Made by a program: the position numbers and the translations under genes. A model generated the notes under the pieces. It saw only the letters and a program-made list of their open reading frames with translations. It was not told the origin of the DNA and ran no database searches. From Cymodocea nodosa (Eukaryota > Streptophyta > Magnoliopsida > Alismatales > Cymodoceaceae), in contig CM072344.1 in assembly GCA_036874045.1 (NCBI GenBank), forward strand, positions 12,992,501-13,056,500: 64,000 nucleotides of DNA. Reading direction: 5' to 3'. Shown here piece by piece: positions 47,032-59,010 of the stretch. The first letter of the stretch is position 1, and each line of letters starts with the position of its first letter.

Positions 47032-47660
47032 CGAGTCTAGTAATTATAGAAACAGTGAAATAGGAAGAGCCAACACCTATGGCTCGAGAGCTTGTAGAGC
47101 CTATTTTTATAGCTGTTTAAAAATTTGCAAGACTGTTTTAAAAGTTTTACAATTTTATTAATGACATGATTAAATGCATGATGATTGGATAATGTTTGAT
47201 TATATCTACATACTGAAAAGTAAAATGTAAATTCTATATAACATGAAATGAACTATAAGTTAAATATGTATATAATGTTTAGATTTAAAGGAGTTTAAAT
47301 TAGAACATTACATTAATGAAATGTATTTAATTTTATTTAAGTTGATAAAATGCAGGAAAAAAAAAAATTGAAGTTAATATGAGGAGTAAGTTTTAAAAAA
47401 ATTTGTTAAGTGTTAACTCAACAAAGTAAGTTTGTAGAGTTAACCTTAACTCCACGAGATTAATAATAAAATATATGGTCACTCTATTGAGTTATTTGTA
47501 ACTCAACGAAGTTAGTCTGTGGAGTTAGCAAATAGGCGACGAAGTTAGTTCATTGAGTTAGTTGTAACTCAACGAGATTAGTTCATTGAGTTAGAAATAG
47601 TAACTAAGGCTAGTTCATTGAGTTATTTGTAACTCAACAAGGTTAGTTCGTGGATTAAGC
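47032..47660 (+). mobile_element. ORF1 remnant and spacer, plus arm
   Basis: 47032-47110 continues ORF1 (inverse of about 44390-44300), then jumps to spacer sequence that is the inverse of 42680-42130. About 1.6 kb of ORF1, including its conserved domain, is missing here. The GTTGAGTT/AACTCAACG hairpin words recur at 47400-47660. Confidence 0.7.
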
Positions 47661-47665
47661 TGAAC

Positions 47666-48192
47666 ATGAGTATTGATGCTATTAAACTTAGATATATTCC
47701 TTTTGTTTTAAAAGACACAACTAAGAGATGGTTATATACTCTATCGCCTGATTCAATTTCTACATGGACTGAATTTTACTCTATTTTTCTGGAAAAATAT
47801 TATCCAACACATCAAATGATTAAAAAGAAAAAGGAAATATTAATGTGTAGCCAAAAACAAAGAGAAGATATAACAACAATTGTTGGAGAAACAACAATTT
47901 CCAAGGAGGAGAAAATATAAATGACAAAAATATAAGTTATGAAGCATTAATTGAACAAGGATCTAGAATAGAGAAGTTAAAAAATATAATTCAACAATTA
48001 AACAATCATCTAGATCATGTATTTGGAAATGCTGTCATTCAAAATCAAAATATGAATAGAAATATACCCCTTAGGCAGAAAGAATCAATAGAAGTTAGAC
48101 CTACTAGAGGATTACCAATGCAAGCAGTGCCTAACCCTATCAATAGAACTGTTAATGAAATTGATATCTCCTTTAAGAGGGAAACTGAATGA
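47666..48192 (+). pseudogene. Ty3/gypsy gag, copy B, internally deleted
   Basis: Starts in gag at M-S-I-D-A-I-K-L-R-Y-I-P-F-V-L-K-D, keeps W-L-Y-T-L-S-P-D-S-I-S-T-W-T-E-F and K-Y-Y-P-T-H-Q, then after about 47870 jumps to the Asn-rich tail and the Q-N-M-N-R-N region, ending TGA at 48192. The N-terminal quarter and a mid-part are deleted. Trp in S-T-W-T-E is retained here, where copy A has a stop. Confidence 0.8.
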
Positions 48193-48411
48193 AGTAGCAT
48201 AACCGAAGTAACCATGTATAATATAGTAAGTAGAAAAATATAAAAAGAAAAAATGAAAGTTTAATTATAGTTAGTAATATCGTAGAGTTATTACTTAACT
48301 CAACGAACTTAGTCTGTTGAGTTATGACCTAACTCCACGAGAGTATGTAAGTAGCTATGTTAATTTTATCTTTATTTAAAATTTTGTTTATGTTCTATAG
48401 AATCACAACAG

Positions 48412-49551
48412 ATGGAATTAATGAAATTACCACTAGATGTACTAAGGGAAGTACTAAGTAACTTATCAGTTAAAGATTTGTGCAGATTGCGTTGTGTGTC
48501 AAAAGAAATTAAAGAATGTGTCAGAGAAAAGTATTTTCATGAACTACAAGCTGCAAAGATGACTAATATTAGAGATGGATTTTTATGGAAGTTATTTAAT
48601 CATAGTTCAATCAACTATGAATATCTAAATATGGAAGAAAATGTTGGAATTCCACCCAATACATTAGAAGGAATAGATCATATTATGAGAATAGATGAAT
48701 AATTAATTATTTACAGAACCAAACCAAGGTATGCAATTCTGTTACCTAATATTTTGATTAGAAATCATATCACTAGAGAAGAATGGAATATAGGAAGACC
48801 TAATAGATTTGAAGTACCATCTGAAAATTGTGGGTCAGCTTTAACATTTTCTGATAAAAATTTGACCATTCCTGAAAAATTGTATTACTAGTGAACAACT
48901 GGAAATTGGGATGAGGATCTATGTTTAAGTGTGTATAATTTTCTGAATAGATCTTGGAATGAAAATACTATGATATATCTAGGACAGAAAGCATTAATTA
49001 ACAACATACATGTTATACTTGATGGATATATATATTTAGTCAAGGATATATTAGTTGCATTTAGATCTAATTTATACATAGTAAGCATAGATAATTATGA
49101 TGATGACTTTATTGAAATATTGCCTATACCTAGTGATATAGCTAAATCATCATCTACAGAACATGATAAAATTCAATTAGGAGTATGGTATAATGAACAT
49201 GATGATCCTACTTTATGTCTAATAAGATGGTGGGATGAATTGATGAAATTTCAAATATGGATTATGAAAGACCTAAATGAATGGAAGTGGGAAGAGGAAT
49301 ATATTGAAATATACGTAGAAATAGAAACAACTACATTATCTTAGAACAGAAGAGGATCCATTTCTACATTTCAATTCATTAATGATAATACACTTATATT
49401 TAGTATTGATAACATATTGCAAGTTTACAAGTTAAAAAGGAAAGCATACTTCATTAAAATAGAATTAATAGTAAGAAGAATTATGCCTAAAAAGTTTGCT
49501 TAGACTAACACGTTTATTCCATTTGTTACTACTTTTCAATCATGTTCTTAA
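48412..49551 (+). pseudogene. F-box/FBA protein gene carried by the retroelement, copy B
   Basis: ATG at 48412 to TAA at 49551, 379 codons without net frameshift. The F-box is intact (M-E-L-M-K-L-P-L-D-V-L-R-E-V-L-S-N-L). In-frame stops follow R-I-D-E, Y-Y (TAG TGA) and T-L-S (Trp expected), and precede T-N-T-F (Trp expected). The FBA part keeps L-G-V-W-Y-N-E-H, R-W-W-D-E-L and I-W-I-M-K-D-L-N-E-W. The upstream 220 bp is the same as in copy A. If translated from the ATG it would give about 96 residues, little more than the F-box itself. Confidence 0.8.
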
Positions 49552-50550
49552 AATGTGATTTTGTACTTTTAATGTGGTGTGTACTTTGCATTTATTTTTA
49601 AAAAAGAAAGAAAAGTTTTTAGTTTTTGTTTTATTTTATACGAAAAAGAAAAGACAAACAAAATATCAATTCAGTTTGTTGGTATTTGTTCTGGGAAACC
49701 AACTAGCTTTCTTGTGAGCCACTGAAGGCATAGGAGCTTGGGTTCCACACAATGTACTGATTTAACAATTTCTGTTTTGTTGTTAAATGTTATTTTGTTA
49801 TATATTCTGCTTTTATGTGTGAATGAAAAGTTGTTTAGAATCAAAAGTCAAAAGATATTGAAGAAGATATAAAAGAACAAGGTATGTAATTGATTACTTA
49901 TCTTGAATTTACATTCAAACTCAGTTTGTAGAGTTATTTATTAACTCAACAAATTAAGTTCATTGAGTTTGGTGCTAACTCAACGAAACATTATTCATGT
50001 CTGCTAACTTTTACTATATTTATTGTAAAATCTTTTACATTGAGGATAATGCAAAATATAGGTATTGGGGGAGGTAATTAGATTAAATCCAAGTAATTTT
50101 GTTAATTAGAGGAACTAGGATTGTGCTGCAAATTTCTGTGGAAATTGAAATTTTTTTTTTTATGACTTTCTTGTAACTAACTCAAATTTCCTACAACTAC
50201 CTGATAATTGAAACTGTAAAATTTTTAAGAATTGTAACTACTTGAATGTTATATTTAGAATCTTATATAAGATGCTACAAATTTTACTATTAATACAAAT
50301 CTGGATATAGTATCTTATGTTTTTACTGAATTTTATGAGTTTAACATTTTCATGATTTTAAAAAGAAATTAGAATGCTTAACTAAAACTCAGTAAATTAT
50401 CTGAAATCCTGAAAGAGCTGAAATGTTGATTTTTGGATTAAATGAAATACATATGATCAAGGATACATTTAATTTGATTGATTAAACTTGTAGAATGATT
50501 TATGTGTAAATCTTATTAAACTATAGAAAAATTATGAGTTTATTGATATG
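49552..50550 (+). mobile_element. Element 3' internal region, first copy
   Basis: Non-coding sequence downstream of F-box B, matched almost end to end by 54658-55650. It includes GTTGGTATTTGTTCTGGGAAACC, a CGTTGAGTT hairpin (49920-49990) and TTTTACATTGAGGATAATGC followed by a GGGGGAGG stretch. At 50550 it is joined directly to gag sequence, a recombination junction. Confidence 0.7.
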
Positions 50551-51099
50551 GCTGAAGCTATTACAGATAAAAGAATATTTCCAAGGAGAATGCATGAAAT
50601 AGATTCAAGCACTATGCTTGAAGTTAAATTAACTGAATTAACAAAGAAAATATAAGAGTTATCATTAAATCAAAAGCTAGCAAAAAAGAATGCAAACATT
50701 AATGATTTAGATGTTGTTTATGCTAGAAACTAGAAAAATAACTTTGGAAATTCTTATAACCCTAATTGGAGAAATCACTTGAACCTATCTTAGAGAAATA
50801 ACAATTTCCAGGGAGGAGAAAATATAAATGATAAGAATATAAGTTATGAAGTATTAATTGAACAATGATCTAGAATAGAGAAGTTAGAAAAGATAATTCA
50901 ACAAATAAACAATTGTTTAAATTTTGTATTTGGAAATATTGTCATTCAAAATCAAAATATGAATAGAAATATACCCCCTAGATAGAAGAAATCAATAGAA
51001 GTTAGACTTACTAGAGGACTGCCAATGCAAGCAGTACCTAACCCTATCAACAAAATTGTTAATAAAATTGATACCTCCTTTGGGAGGGAAGCTAAATGA
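50551..51099 (+). pseudogene. Ty3/gypsy gag C-terminal part, copy C
   Basis: Contains E-A-I-T-D-K-R-I-F-P-R-R-M-H-E-I-D-S-S-T-M, N-A-N-I-N-D-L-D-V-V-Y-A-R-N and the N-P-N-W-R-N-H-L-N-L-S region, ending TGA at 51099. It corresponds to the last part of gag copy A. It belongs to the same unit as F-box C, from which it is separated only by the solo LTR. Confidence 0.75.
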
Positions 51100-51259
51100 A
51101 GTAGTATAACTAAAGTAACTATGTATAATATAGTAGAAAAAATATAAAAAGGAAAAAATGTAAGTTTAATTATAGTTAGTAATATCCTAGAGTTATTACA
51201 TAACTCAATGAACTTAATCCGTTGAGTTATGACCTAACTTCACTAGGATATGTAAGTAG

Positions 51260-53468
51260 TGTTTAGAATGAAAAAGTGCATATTATTAACGGTTAAATGA
51301 TGGTTAATTGCATAATATTTAGCTTATCATATAAGACTTAAGCCATTATGTTATAATTGCACTGTTATATGCTTTAATTGAAGAATCTGCTTAATTTTGG
51401 GGAATTAATGTCAATTTAGTACATTTCTAAACTGTCAGTAAGTTGCAGACTGTGAAATTCTTAAGTATCCGAATTTTCTGATATTTCGGATAGTTATGTT
51501 TAACATACCGAACATATTTCAGACAATTATATTTAACAGACCGAATATGTCGGATAGTTATGTTTATATTGCCGAAAAGTTATGTTTTAAAAGAATATTT
51601 TATTATTTCCTGAAGTACACATGTCGAAAACATAATGCATAACTTAAGTGAACTTTCGGTGAGTTATCTCTAACTATCCGAAATTGCAGCTGGGCATCAG
51701 ACAGTTATATGCGTAACCCTCCGAAATCTCTTTTTATTTATAAAATAGCTGTGGACACGTGTCATGTTCTAGTAAAGTGACTTAAGTGGACTTTCGGTGA
51801 GTTAGCTGTAACTATCCGAAATGCATCTGAGCATCGGATAGTTAGACCTGTAACTCTCCGAAATGGGTATTTAATTATTAAACTGCTGCTGATACGTGTC
51901 GAGATTTGGTAGATTTACTTAAGTTATATATCGATGAGTTAGCTGTAACTATCTGAAATGCATCTGAGCATCGGATAGTTAAGTTTATAAGTATCCGAAA
52001 TGCACCTGAGCATCAAATAGTTAAATTTATGCACGTGTTTTATAGTTAAATCAATGAAGAAAGTCCGTTGAGTTATCTGTAACTCCACAGACTATTTATT
52101 TTCTAATATGCCACTATAGCGGTTGTAGAAACAGGATAGTTGGAAGAAAAACCACAATTGCATGTATTGTGTAGGGAGAAGAAATCATCGCTGTTGATAT
52201 AAATGAATGAAATCTAACCGATCATTCAAGCAGAAGTAGTTACTACTGAAGAAATATAAAAGAAAAGAAGAAAAAGAAGTGCGGGTGTGATCAATGGACG
52301 GCTAGTGTATACAGAGGAGGAGCACCAAGCTTTTTGCAGACAATATCGACGATTCTCTGAAGTATCACACCAACCATCGTTACCACCACCATATCCACCA
52401 TAATCACCAACCATCGGAGGTCTGTGAGAATACTTTCTTGATGTCGGGTCGATTCCGAGCCAAACATAGTGCGTGACAATCACTATGAGGAGTGATCGCG
52501 TCGCAGGAAGGGAAGTCATTTTCACCAAGCGCCGACTCATATTTCAGGAGATCGTAAACCTTTTAGCCTTGGCTTCGGGTTGATGCCTGTATGCTGAAGA
52601 GAAGATTATCTTGCAATTCTGGACTCGCGATTCTATAGGGAGAGGAGATAGAATTATAAGTGGTTTAATTTTCAGTGGTGTAATCGCATTGCAAGTAGTG
52701 TCGAAAGTATTTACTGTCGAGTGAGATTACTTTACATTTCACCTTTCGCCCATTTCCATGTTCATATTAAAACAAAAATACCAAAAACAATTTATCTTTG
52801 TTTGTATGTTGTATTTGCTGTGTAGTATTGTTTGTGTTGTATCGTGATTAATGTTATCTTTGTTAGTGTTGTGATTGTTTTATGTTTGATTTAGTTTTAC
52901 AGTTTACTGAAATTGGTTCGTTCAAAAGACTTAAAGATTTTAATGGTTACTATTTGAATTATCTGAATGTTAGTATTGCTTAATGATAAATCCTGTGTTT
53001 ACTAACATTAAAGTGCTTAATTGATGTTATTTACAATCTGTGGAATCGCCCTATGGTTGGCCGAATTCTTCTATAAATAGCAGTATTAAAAAGAAAAGAC
53101 AAGCTCGTGGAGTTAACTTAAGTCCACAAGGTTAGTCCGTTGAGTTAGCTATAACTCAACGAACTTTATCCGTTGAGTTAACTGTAATTCAACGAAGAGC
53201 TTATTGAATATATAAATTTGATTGTTAACAAACAGATAGTTTTAAACTTTTCAGCAATTCCCTATGAGATCGACCTGTACTTGCACACTGATACGATAAA
53301 CACTGTGCACTTGCAGTTAAAGTACAAATTGGAATTAATATCTAAATTGTATTAAAGGTTGTTTGTTTACTTCTAAAAGAAAGAATAGGCATAAAGATAA
53401 ATTAACTAAGTAAAAACAAAAGTAACAAATCCAAGTTTTTCTAGTGTAGTGTTGGGAAAACATAAACA
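51260..53468 (+). mobile_element. Solo LTR (2209 bp) with AGTAG target duplication
   Basis: Begins TGTTTAGAATG at 51260 and ends ...ACATAAACA at 53468, flanked by AGTAG (51255-51259 and 53469-53473). Joining the flanks restores GTAAGTAG/CTATGTTAATTTT, the exact context found uninterrupted upstream of F-box copies A and B. It therefore inserted between gag and F-box of this unit. It carries TATAAAAG at 52255 and the same hairpin words as the first solo LTR. Confidence 0.88.
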
Positions 53469-53529
53469 AGTAGCTATGTTAATTTTATCTCTGTTAAATT
53501 TTTGTTTATGTTATATAGAATCACAACAA

Positions 53530-54657
53530 ATGGAATTGATGAAATTACCACTAGATGCACTGAGGGAAGTACTGAGTAACTTATTAGCTAAAGATCTGTG
53601 CAGATTGTGTTGTGTATCAAAAGAAATTAAAGACTATGTTAGAGAAAAATATTTTCATGGACTACAAGCTGCAAAAATGACTAAGATTAGAGATATATTT
53701 TTATGGAAGTCATTTAATCGTAGTTCAATCAGGTATGAATATCTGACTGTTGGAATTCCACCTAATACATTAGAAGGAATAGATCATATTATAGGGGCAG
53801 ACGAAAGATTAATTATTTACAGAACCAAACCAATGTATACAATTCTATTACCCGATATTTTGATTAGAAATCCTATCACTAGAGAAGAATGGAATATAGA
53901 AAGGCTTAATAGATTTGAAGTACCAACTAAAAATTGTGGGTCAGCTTTAACATTTTCTGATAAAAATTCGACCATTCCTGAAACATTGTATTACTAGAGA
54001 CCAATTAGAAATTGGGATGAAGATTTATGTTTAAGTGTGTATAATTTTCTGAATAGATCTTGGATTGAAAATACTATGATATATCTAGGACAAAAAGCAT
54101 TAATTAACAACATACATGTCATACTTAATGGATATATATATTTAGTGTCAGATATATTAGTTGCATTTAGATCTGATTTATACATAGTAAGCATAGATAG
54201 TTATGATGATGACTTTATAGAAATATTACCTATACCGAGTGATATAGCTAAACCACCGTCTTCAAACTATGATAAAATTCAATTAAGAATGTGGTATAAT
54301 GAATATGATGATCCTACTTTTTGTTTGATAAGATAGTGGGATGAACTAAGGAAATTTCAAATATTGATTATGAAAGACCTAAATGAATGGAAGTGGGAAG
54401 AGGAATATATTGAAATATATGTAGAAATAGAAACAACTACATTATCTTGGAACAGAAGAGGATCTCTTTCTGCATTTCATTTCATTAATGGAGATACACT
54501 TATATTTAGTATTGATAACATACTGCAAATTTACAAGTTAAAAAGGAAAGCAGACTGCATTAAAACAGAATTAATAGCAAGAAGAATTATGCCTAAAAAG
54601 TTTGCTTAGATTGACACATTTATTCCATTTGTTACTACTTTTCAATCATATTCTTAA
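53530..54657 (+). pseudogene. F-box/FBA protein gene carried by the retroelement, copy C
   Basis: The start at 53530 matches copies A and B. An in-frame ATG at 53449 lies inside the solo LTR and is not ancestral. The frame holds to TAA at 54657 (375 codons) with three internal stops: after T-L-Y-Y (as in A and B), in I-R-stop-W-D-E (Trp expected) and after K-K-F-A (Trp expected). This copy is open through residue 155, covering the F-box and the I-R-N-P-I-T-R-E-E-W segment, because it has Arg (AGA) where A and B have TAA. It is the most intact of the three. Whether any product is made is unknown. Confidence 0.8.
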
Positions 54658-56498
54658 ACTGTGATTTTGTACTTTTAATGTTGTGTGCATTCTGCATTTA
54701 TTTTTAGAAAAAAAGAGAAGAAAGAAAAATTTTAGTTTTAGTTTTATTTTATAAAAGGAAAAGAAAATAAAATAAAATATCAATCCAGTTTGTTGGTATC
54801 TATTCTGGGAAACTAACTAGCTTGCTTGTGAGCTACCAAAGTCATTGAAGCTTAGGTTCCACATAAGACATTGAATTAACAATTTATGTTTTGTTGTTAA
54901 GTTATTATTTTGTTATATATTATGCTTTTATTTGTGAATGAAAAGTTTTTCAGAATCAAAAGTTAGAAGATATTAAAGGAGATACAAAAGAACAAGGTAC
55001 GTAATTGATTAGTTATCCTAAATTTAGATTTAAACTCAGTTCATAGAGTTATTCATTAACTGAACGAATTAAGTTCGTTGAGTTAGGTGTTAAGTCAACG
55101 AAACAATATTCATGCCTGCTAACATTTACTATGTTTACTGTAAAATCTTTTACATTGAAGACAATGCAAAATGTAGGTATGGGGGGGGGGGTAATTAGAT
55201 TAAAAGCAAAGTAATTTTGTTAATTAGAGGAATTAGAATGGTGCTGCAAAGTTCTATGGAAATTAAATTTTTTTATTTATGAATTTACTGTAACTATCTA
55301 ATAATTGGAACGGTAAGATTTTTAAGCATTGTAACTGCTTGAATGTTATAGTTAAAATATTATATAAGATGCTACAAAATTTTACTATTAATATAAATCT
55401 AGATATAGTATCTTATGTTTTTGCTGAATTTTATGAATTTAACAGTTTCACGATTTTAAAAAGAAATCAGAAAGCTTAACTGAAATTCAGTAAATTATTT
55501 GAATTCCTAAAAGAGCTGAAATGTTGATTTTTAGATTAAATGAAATACATATGATCAAGGATACATTTAATTTGATTGATTAAACTTGTAGAATGATTTA
55601 TGTATAAATCTTACTAAACTACAGAAAAAGTATGAGCTTATTGATATGGATTCATATTTTCAGTAAATAATAGAAGCAGAACTATATGAGATTTGTGTTT
55701 TATTACATCTATATTAATGAAATACATATATATACTGTGTTGAAAAGAAAAAAAGAAGAGGAAAAAAAGAGAAAAACTTTGAGAGTTTATTGACTTGTTT
55801 GATCATGGGCCTTTTGTACTTGAGCAAAATGGTATGTAATGATTGTTAACCTGAAAAAGGACTCTTTAAATCTGGCAACCTAAGATCCTGATCAGATCTA
55901 GGATTGATGACTGAAAACTCGATACATGGTTACACAAGAAAACTCTTGTATGATTCAAGTTTTTCAAATTAACTTTTAAAGTACAAATATACAAATAATG
56001 TTTTGAAAAGATAAAAGTGTTTTGTGAAATACAGATATTTTTTGAATCAAGTATATTTTATGTTATCTAAGATTATTGAAGTATGAATCTAGAATAGACT
56101 TTTGAAGTTGTTTATTTGAGATACAATTCATTATTCTACTTGTTTTAATTATGTTGAATTAGATTGTGTTTTGATTCGTATGTAGTTGAAATTTATTCTG
56201 GAAATCATATTGGAAAATTCAAGATAATAGATGTTGAAAAGAAGAAAAAAATGATAATATAATTACCACCTATGTGATGCTAATATATTTTGTATGTAAT
56301 TTACATATGTTTTAAATATATTTGTAGGTTGAAGAGGAGAAAACAATGTTAAAATAGATTACTGAAAAATACAAAATATCTATATAGTAATCTAATTTAT
56401 GGATTCTGAAGATACAAAATGAAGAATTAATTCTAGCACTGTAAAAAGACCAACTACTTAGATCTTAGTTTGCTAAGGGACTAGCAAAATTTAAGTAT
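54658..56498 (+). mobile_element. Element 3' internal region, second copy, to the polypurine tract
   Basis: 54658-55650 repeats 49552-50550. After that come about 850 bp not seen elsewhere in the window, ending in GCTAAGGGACTAGCAAAATT, which is typical of the sequence before the 3' LTR in Athila/Tat elements. A G11 run lies at 55181-55191. I find no coding sequence. Confidence 0.7.
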
Positions 56499-56507
56499 AG
56501 GGGAAGG
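56499..56507 (+). promoter_or_regulatory. Polypurine tract before 3' LTR
   Basis: AGGGGAAGG stands immediately before the LTR start TGTTTAG at 56508. This is the expected plus-strand primer site for reverse transcription. It fixes 56508-58488 as a 3' LTR and ties F-box C to this element. Confidence 0.75.
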
Positions 56508-58488
56508 TGTTTAGAATGAAAAAATGCATAATATTAAGGGTTAAATGATGGTTAATTGCATAATATTTAGCTTATCATATAAGAATTAAGTCATTATGTT
56601 ATAATTGCACTGTTATATGCTTTAATGAAGGAATCTGCATAATTTCGAGGAATTAACGTTAATTAAGTATATTTCTGAACTATCGGTGAATTACAAGCTT
56701 TGAAATTCCTAGGTATCCGAATTTTCTATTATTTCGGAGAGTTATATTGAATGTACTAGATAGTTATGTTTTAAACGCTTAAAGAATATTTTATTATTTC
56801 CTAAAATACACGTGTTGAAACCATAATGCATGACTTAAGTGAATGTTTGGTAAGTTATTTGTTAACTATTCGAAATGCATCTAAGCATCAAATAGTTAGA
56901 TTTTTAAGTATCCGAAATATCTTTTTATCATAAAATTGCCTGAGGACACATGTCATGTTCTAGAAACTTGACTTAAGTTATCTTTCAGAAGGTTAGGTGC
57001 TTACTATCCAAAATGTATATACGTTTTAGATATTTATAATTATAACTATCTGAAACATCTAAAATCGTTATTACTTTATTGCACGTGTTTTATAGTTAAA
57101 TCAACGAAGTAAGTCCGTTGAGTTACACTAACTCCACAGACCATTTATTTTCTAATATGCCACTATAGCAGTTGCGGAAACAGGAAATTCGAAGGAAAAC
57201 CACGATTGCATGTATCATGTAGGAATTCACTCGTGGAATGAAGAAGAAATCACCATCGTTGATATGAATGAAGAAAATTCAACCGATCAATTAAGCAAAA
57301 GCAGTTACTACAAAAAGAAATATAAAAGAAGAGGAGAAAGACGAAGAAAGTGTGTGTAGAGGTGGAGAACCGTGCTAACTACAGAAAGCATCAGAAGTTC
57401 CCTGAAACTCCACACCACCATCAAAATTATCAACCATTGGAGGTCTGTGAGGATACTTTCCTGATGTTGGGTTGATTCCGAGCCAAACATGGTGACTAAC
57501 AACTATTGTGAGGAGTGATCACATCGTGGGAAGGGAAGCCATTTTCACCAAACACCGACTCATATCTTAGAAGATCGTAAAGCTTCTAGCCTTGGTTTTG
57601 GGTTGATGCCAGTATGCTGAAGAGGAGGTCATCTTATAATTATTGATTCGCGATTCTATAGGGAGAGGAGGCAAGATTGTAAGTGATTAAGTTTTCAGTG
57701 GTGTAATCGTGTCGCATGTAGTGATAGAAGCTTTTAATGTCGATAAAGATTTTTACATTTCACCTTTCGCTCATCTTCAGGAACATATCAAAACAAAAAT
57801 ACCAAAATCAACAAATTATATGTGTTTACATTTAGTATTAAAGTGTTGTATTGTTTGTTTTGTATCGTGATTAATGTTATCATTGTTAGTATTGTGAATG
57901 TTTTATATTTGTTTGATTCAGAAAATAGAAAATAGTTTTATTGTTTACTGAAATTGATTCATTCTAGATACTTAAAGATTTTAATGGTTAATGTTTGAAA
58001 TATCTGAATATTAGTATTGCTTAATGATAAATCTAATATTAACTAACATTAAAGAGCTTAATTGATATTTACATTCTGTGGAACCGCCTAATGGTTGGTT
58101 GAATTCCTCTGTAAATAGCAGTATTTAACTGGAATGATAAACTCATAGAGTTAACTTAAGTCCATGAGGTTAGTCCATTGAGTTAGCTATAATTCTACGA
58201 ATGTGGTCTGTTGTGTTAACTGTAACTCAACGGAGTGCTTAACTAAACACATATAAACTTCAATATAAAAATCAGAAATAGTACACAATTCTTACTCCAT
58301 CTCTCTATGAGATTGACTTGTACTTGTACACAAATACAATATACACTGTCCACTTGCAGTTAAAATACAAATTGGAATTAATATCTAATTTGTGTGAAAG
58401 GTTGTTTGTTTGTTTCTAAAAGTAATTATTGATATAAGCATAAAAGAAAATTAAATAAGTTTAAGAATTAACTTAACAACCTTAAACA
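56508..58488 (+). repeat. 3' LTR of the F-box-bearing element
   Basis: TGTTTAGAATGAAAAAATGC at the start, TATAAAAG at 57321, conserved GTGCACTTGCAGTTAAAATA-like end region, and a probable end ...CTTAAACA at 58488. It is shorter than the solo LTRs, mainly through missing hairpin units near 56900-57080. The 5' LTR of this element is not present in intact form. Confidence 0.75.
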
Positions 58489-58690
58489 AGTATACAATTC
58501 TTACTCAATCTCTATGGGATCTACCTGTACTTGCACACAAATACAATATACACTATGCACTTGTAGTTAAAATACAAATTAGACTTAATATCTAATTTGT
58601 GTGAAAAGTTGTTTGTTTACTTCTAAAAGAATTTATTAATATAAGCATAAAAACAAATCAAGGAAGTTTTCACAACCCATACAGTCATGA
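58489..58690 (+). repeat. Repeated LTR end fragment
   Basis: CAATTCTTACTCAATCTCTATGGG through GTTTGTTTACTTCTAAAAG repeats the last part of the LTR directly after the preceding copy. Confidence 0.65.
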
Positions 58691-59010
58691 ATTAAGGTTA
58701 CAACATGTGTACTCCAGGAAATAATAAAATATTCTTTTAGCGTTTAAAACATAACTGTCCGGAACATGAAATATAACTCTCCAAAATAATAGAAAATTCA
58801 GATACTTAAGAATTTCAAAGCCTATAATTCACCGATAGTTCAGAAATATACTTAATTAACGCTAATTCCTTGAAATTATACAGATTCTTTCATTAAGGCA
58901 TATAATAGTGTAATTATAACATAATGGCTTAATTCTCATATGGTAAGCTAAATATTATGTAATTAACTATCATTTAACCCTTAATATTATGCACTTTTTC
59001 ATTTTAAACA
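58691..59010 (-). repeat. LTR 5' part, minus orientation
   Basis: Read on the minus strand it starts TGTTTAAAATGAAAAAGTGC at 59010 and ends at the junction with the plus-orientation fragment near 58690. It follows directly on truncated reverse-transcriptase sequence. Confidence 0.7.

Noticed and set aside
53449..53529. Upstream ATG extending F-box C by 27 residues
   Set aside because: This ATG lies inside the inserted solo LTR; copies A and B start at the position equivalent to 53530.
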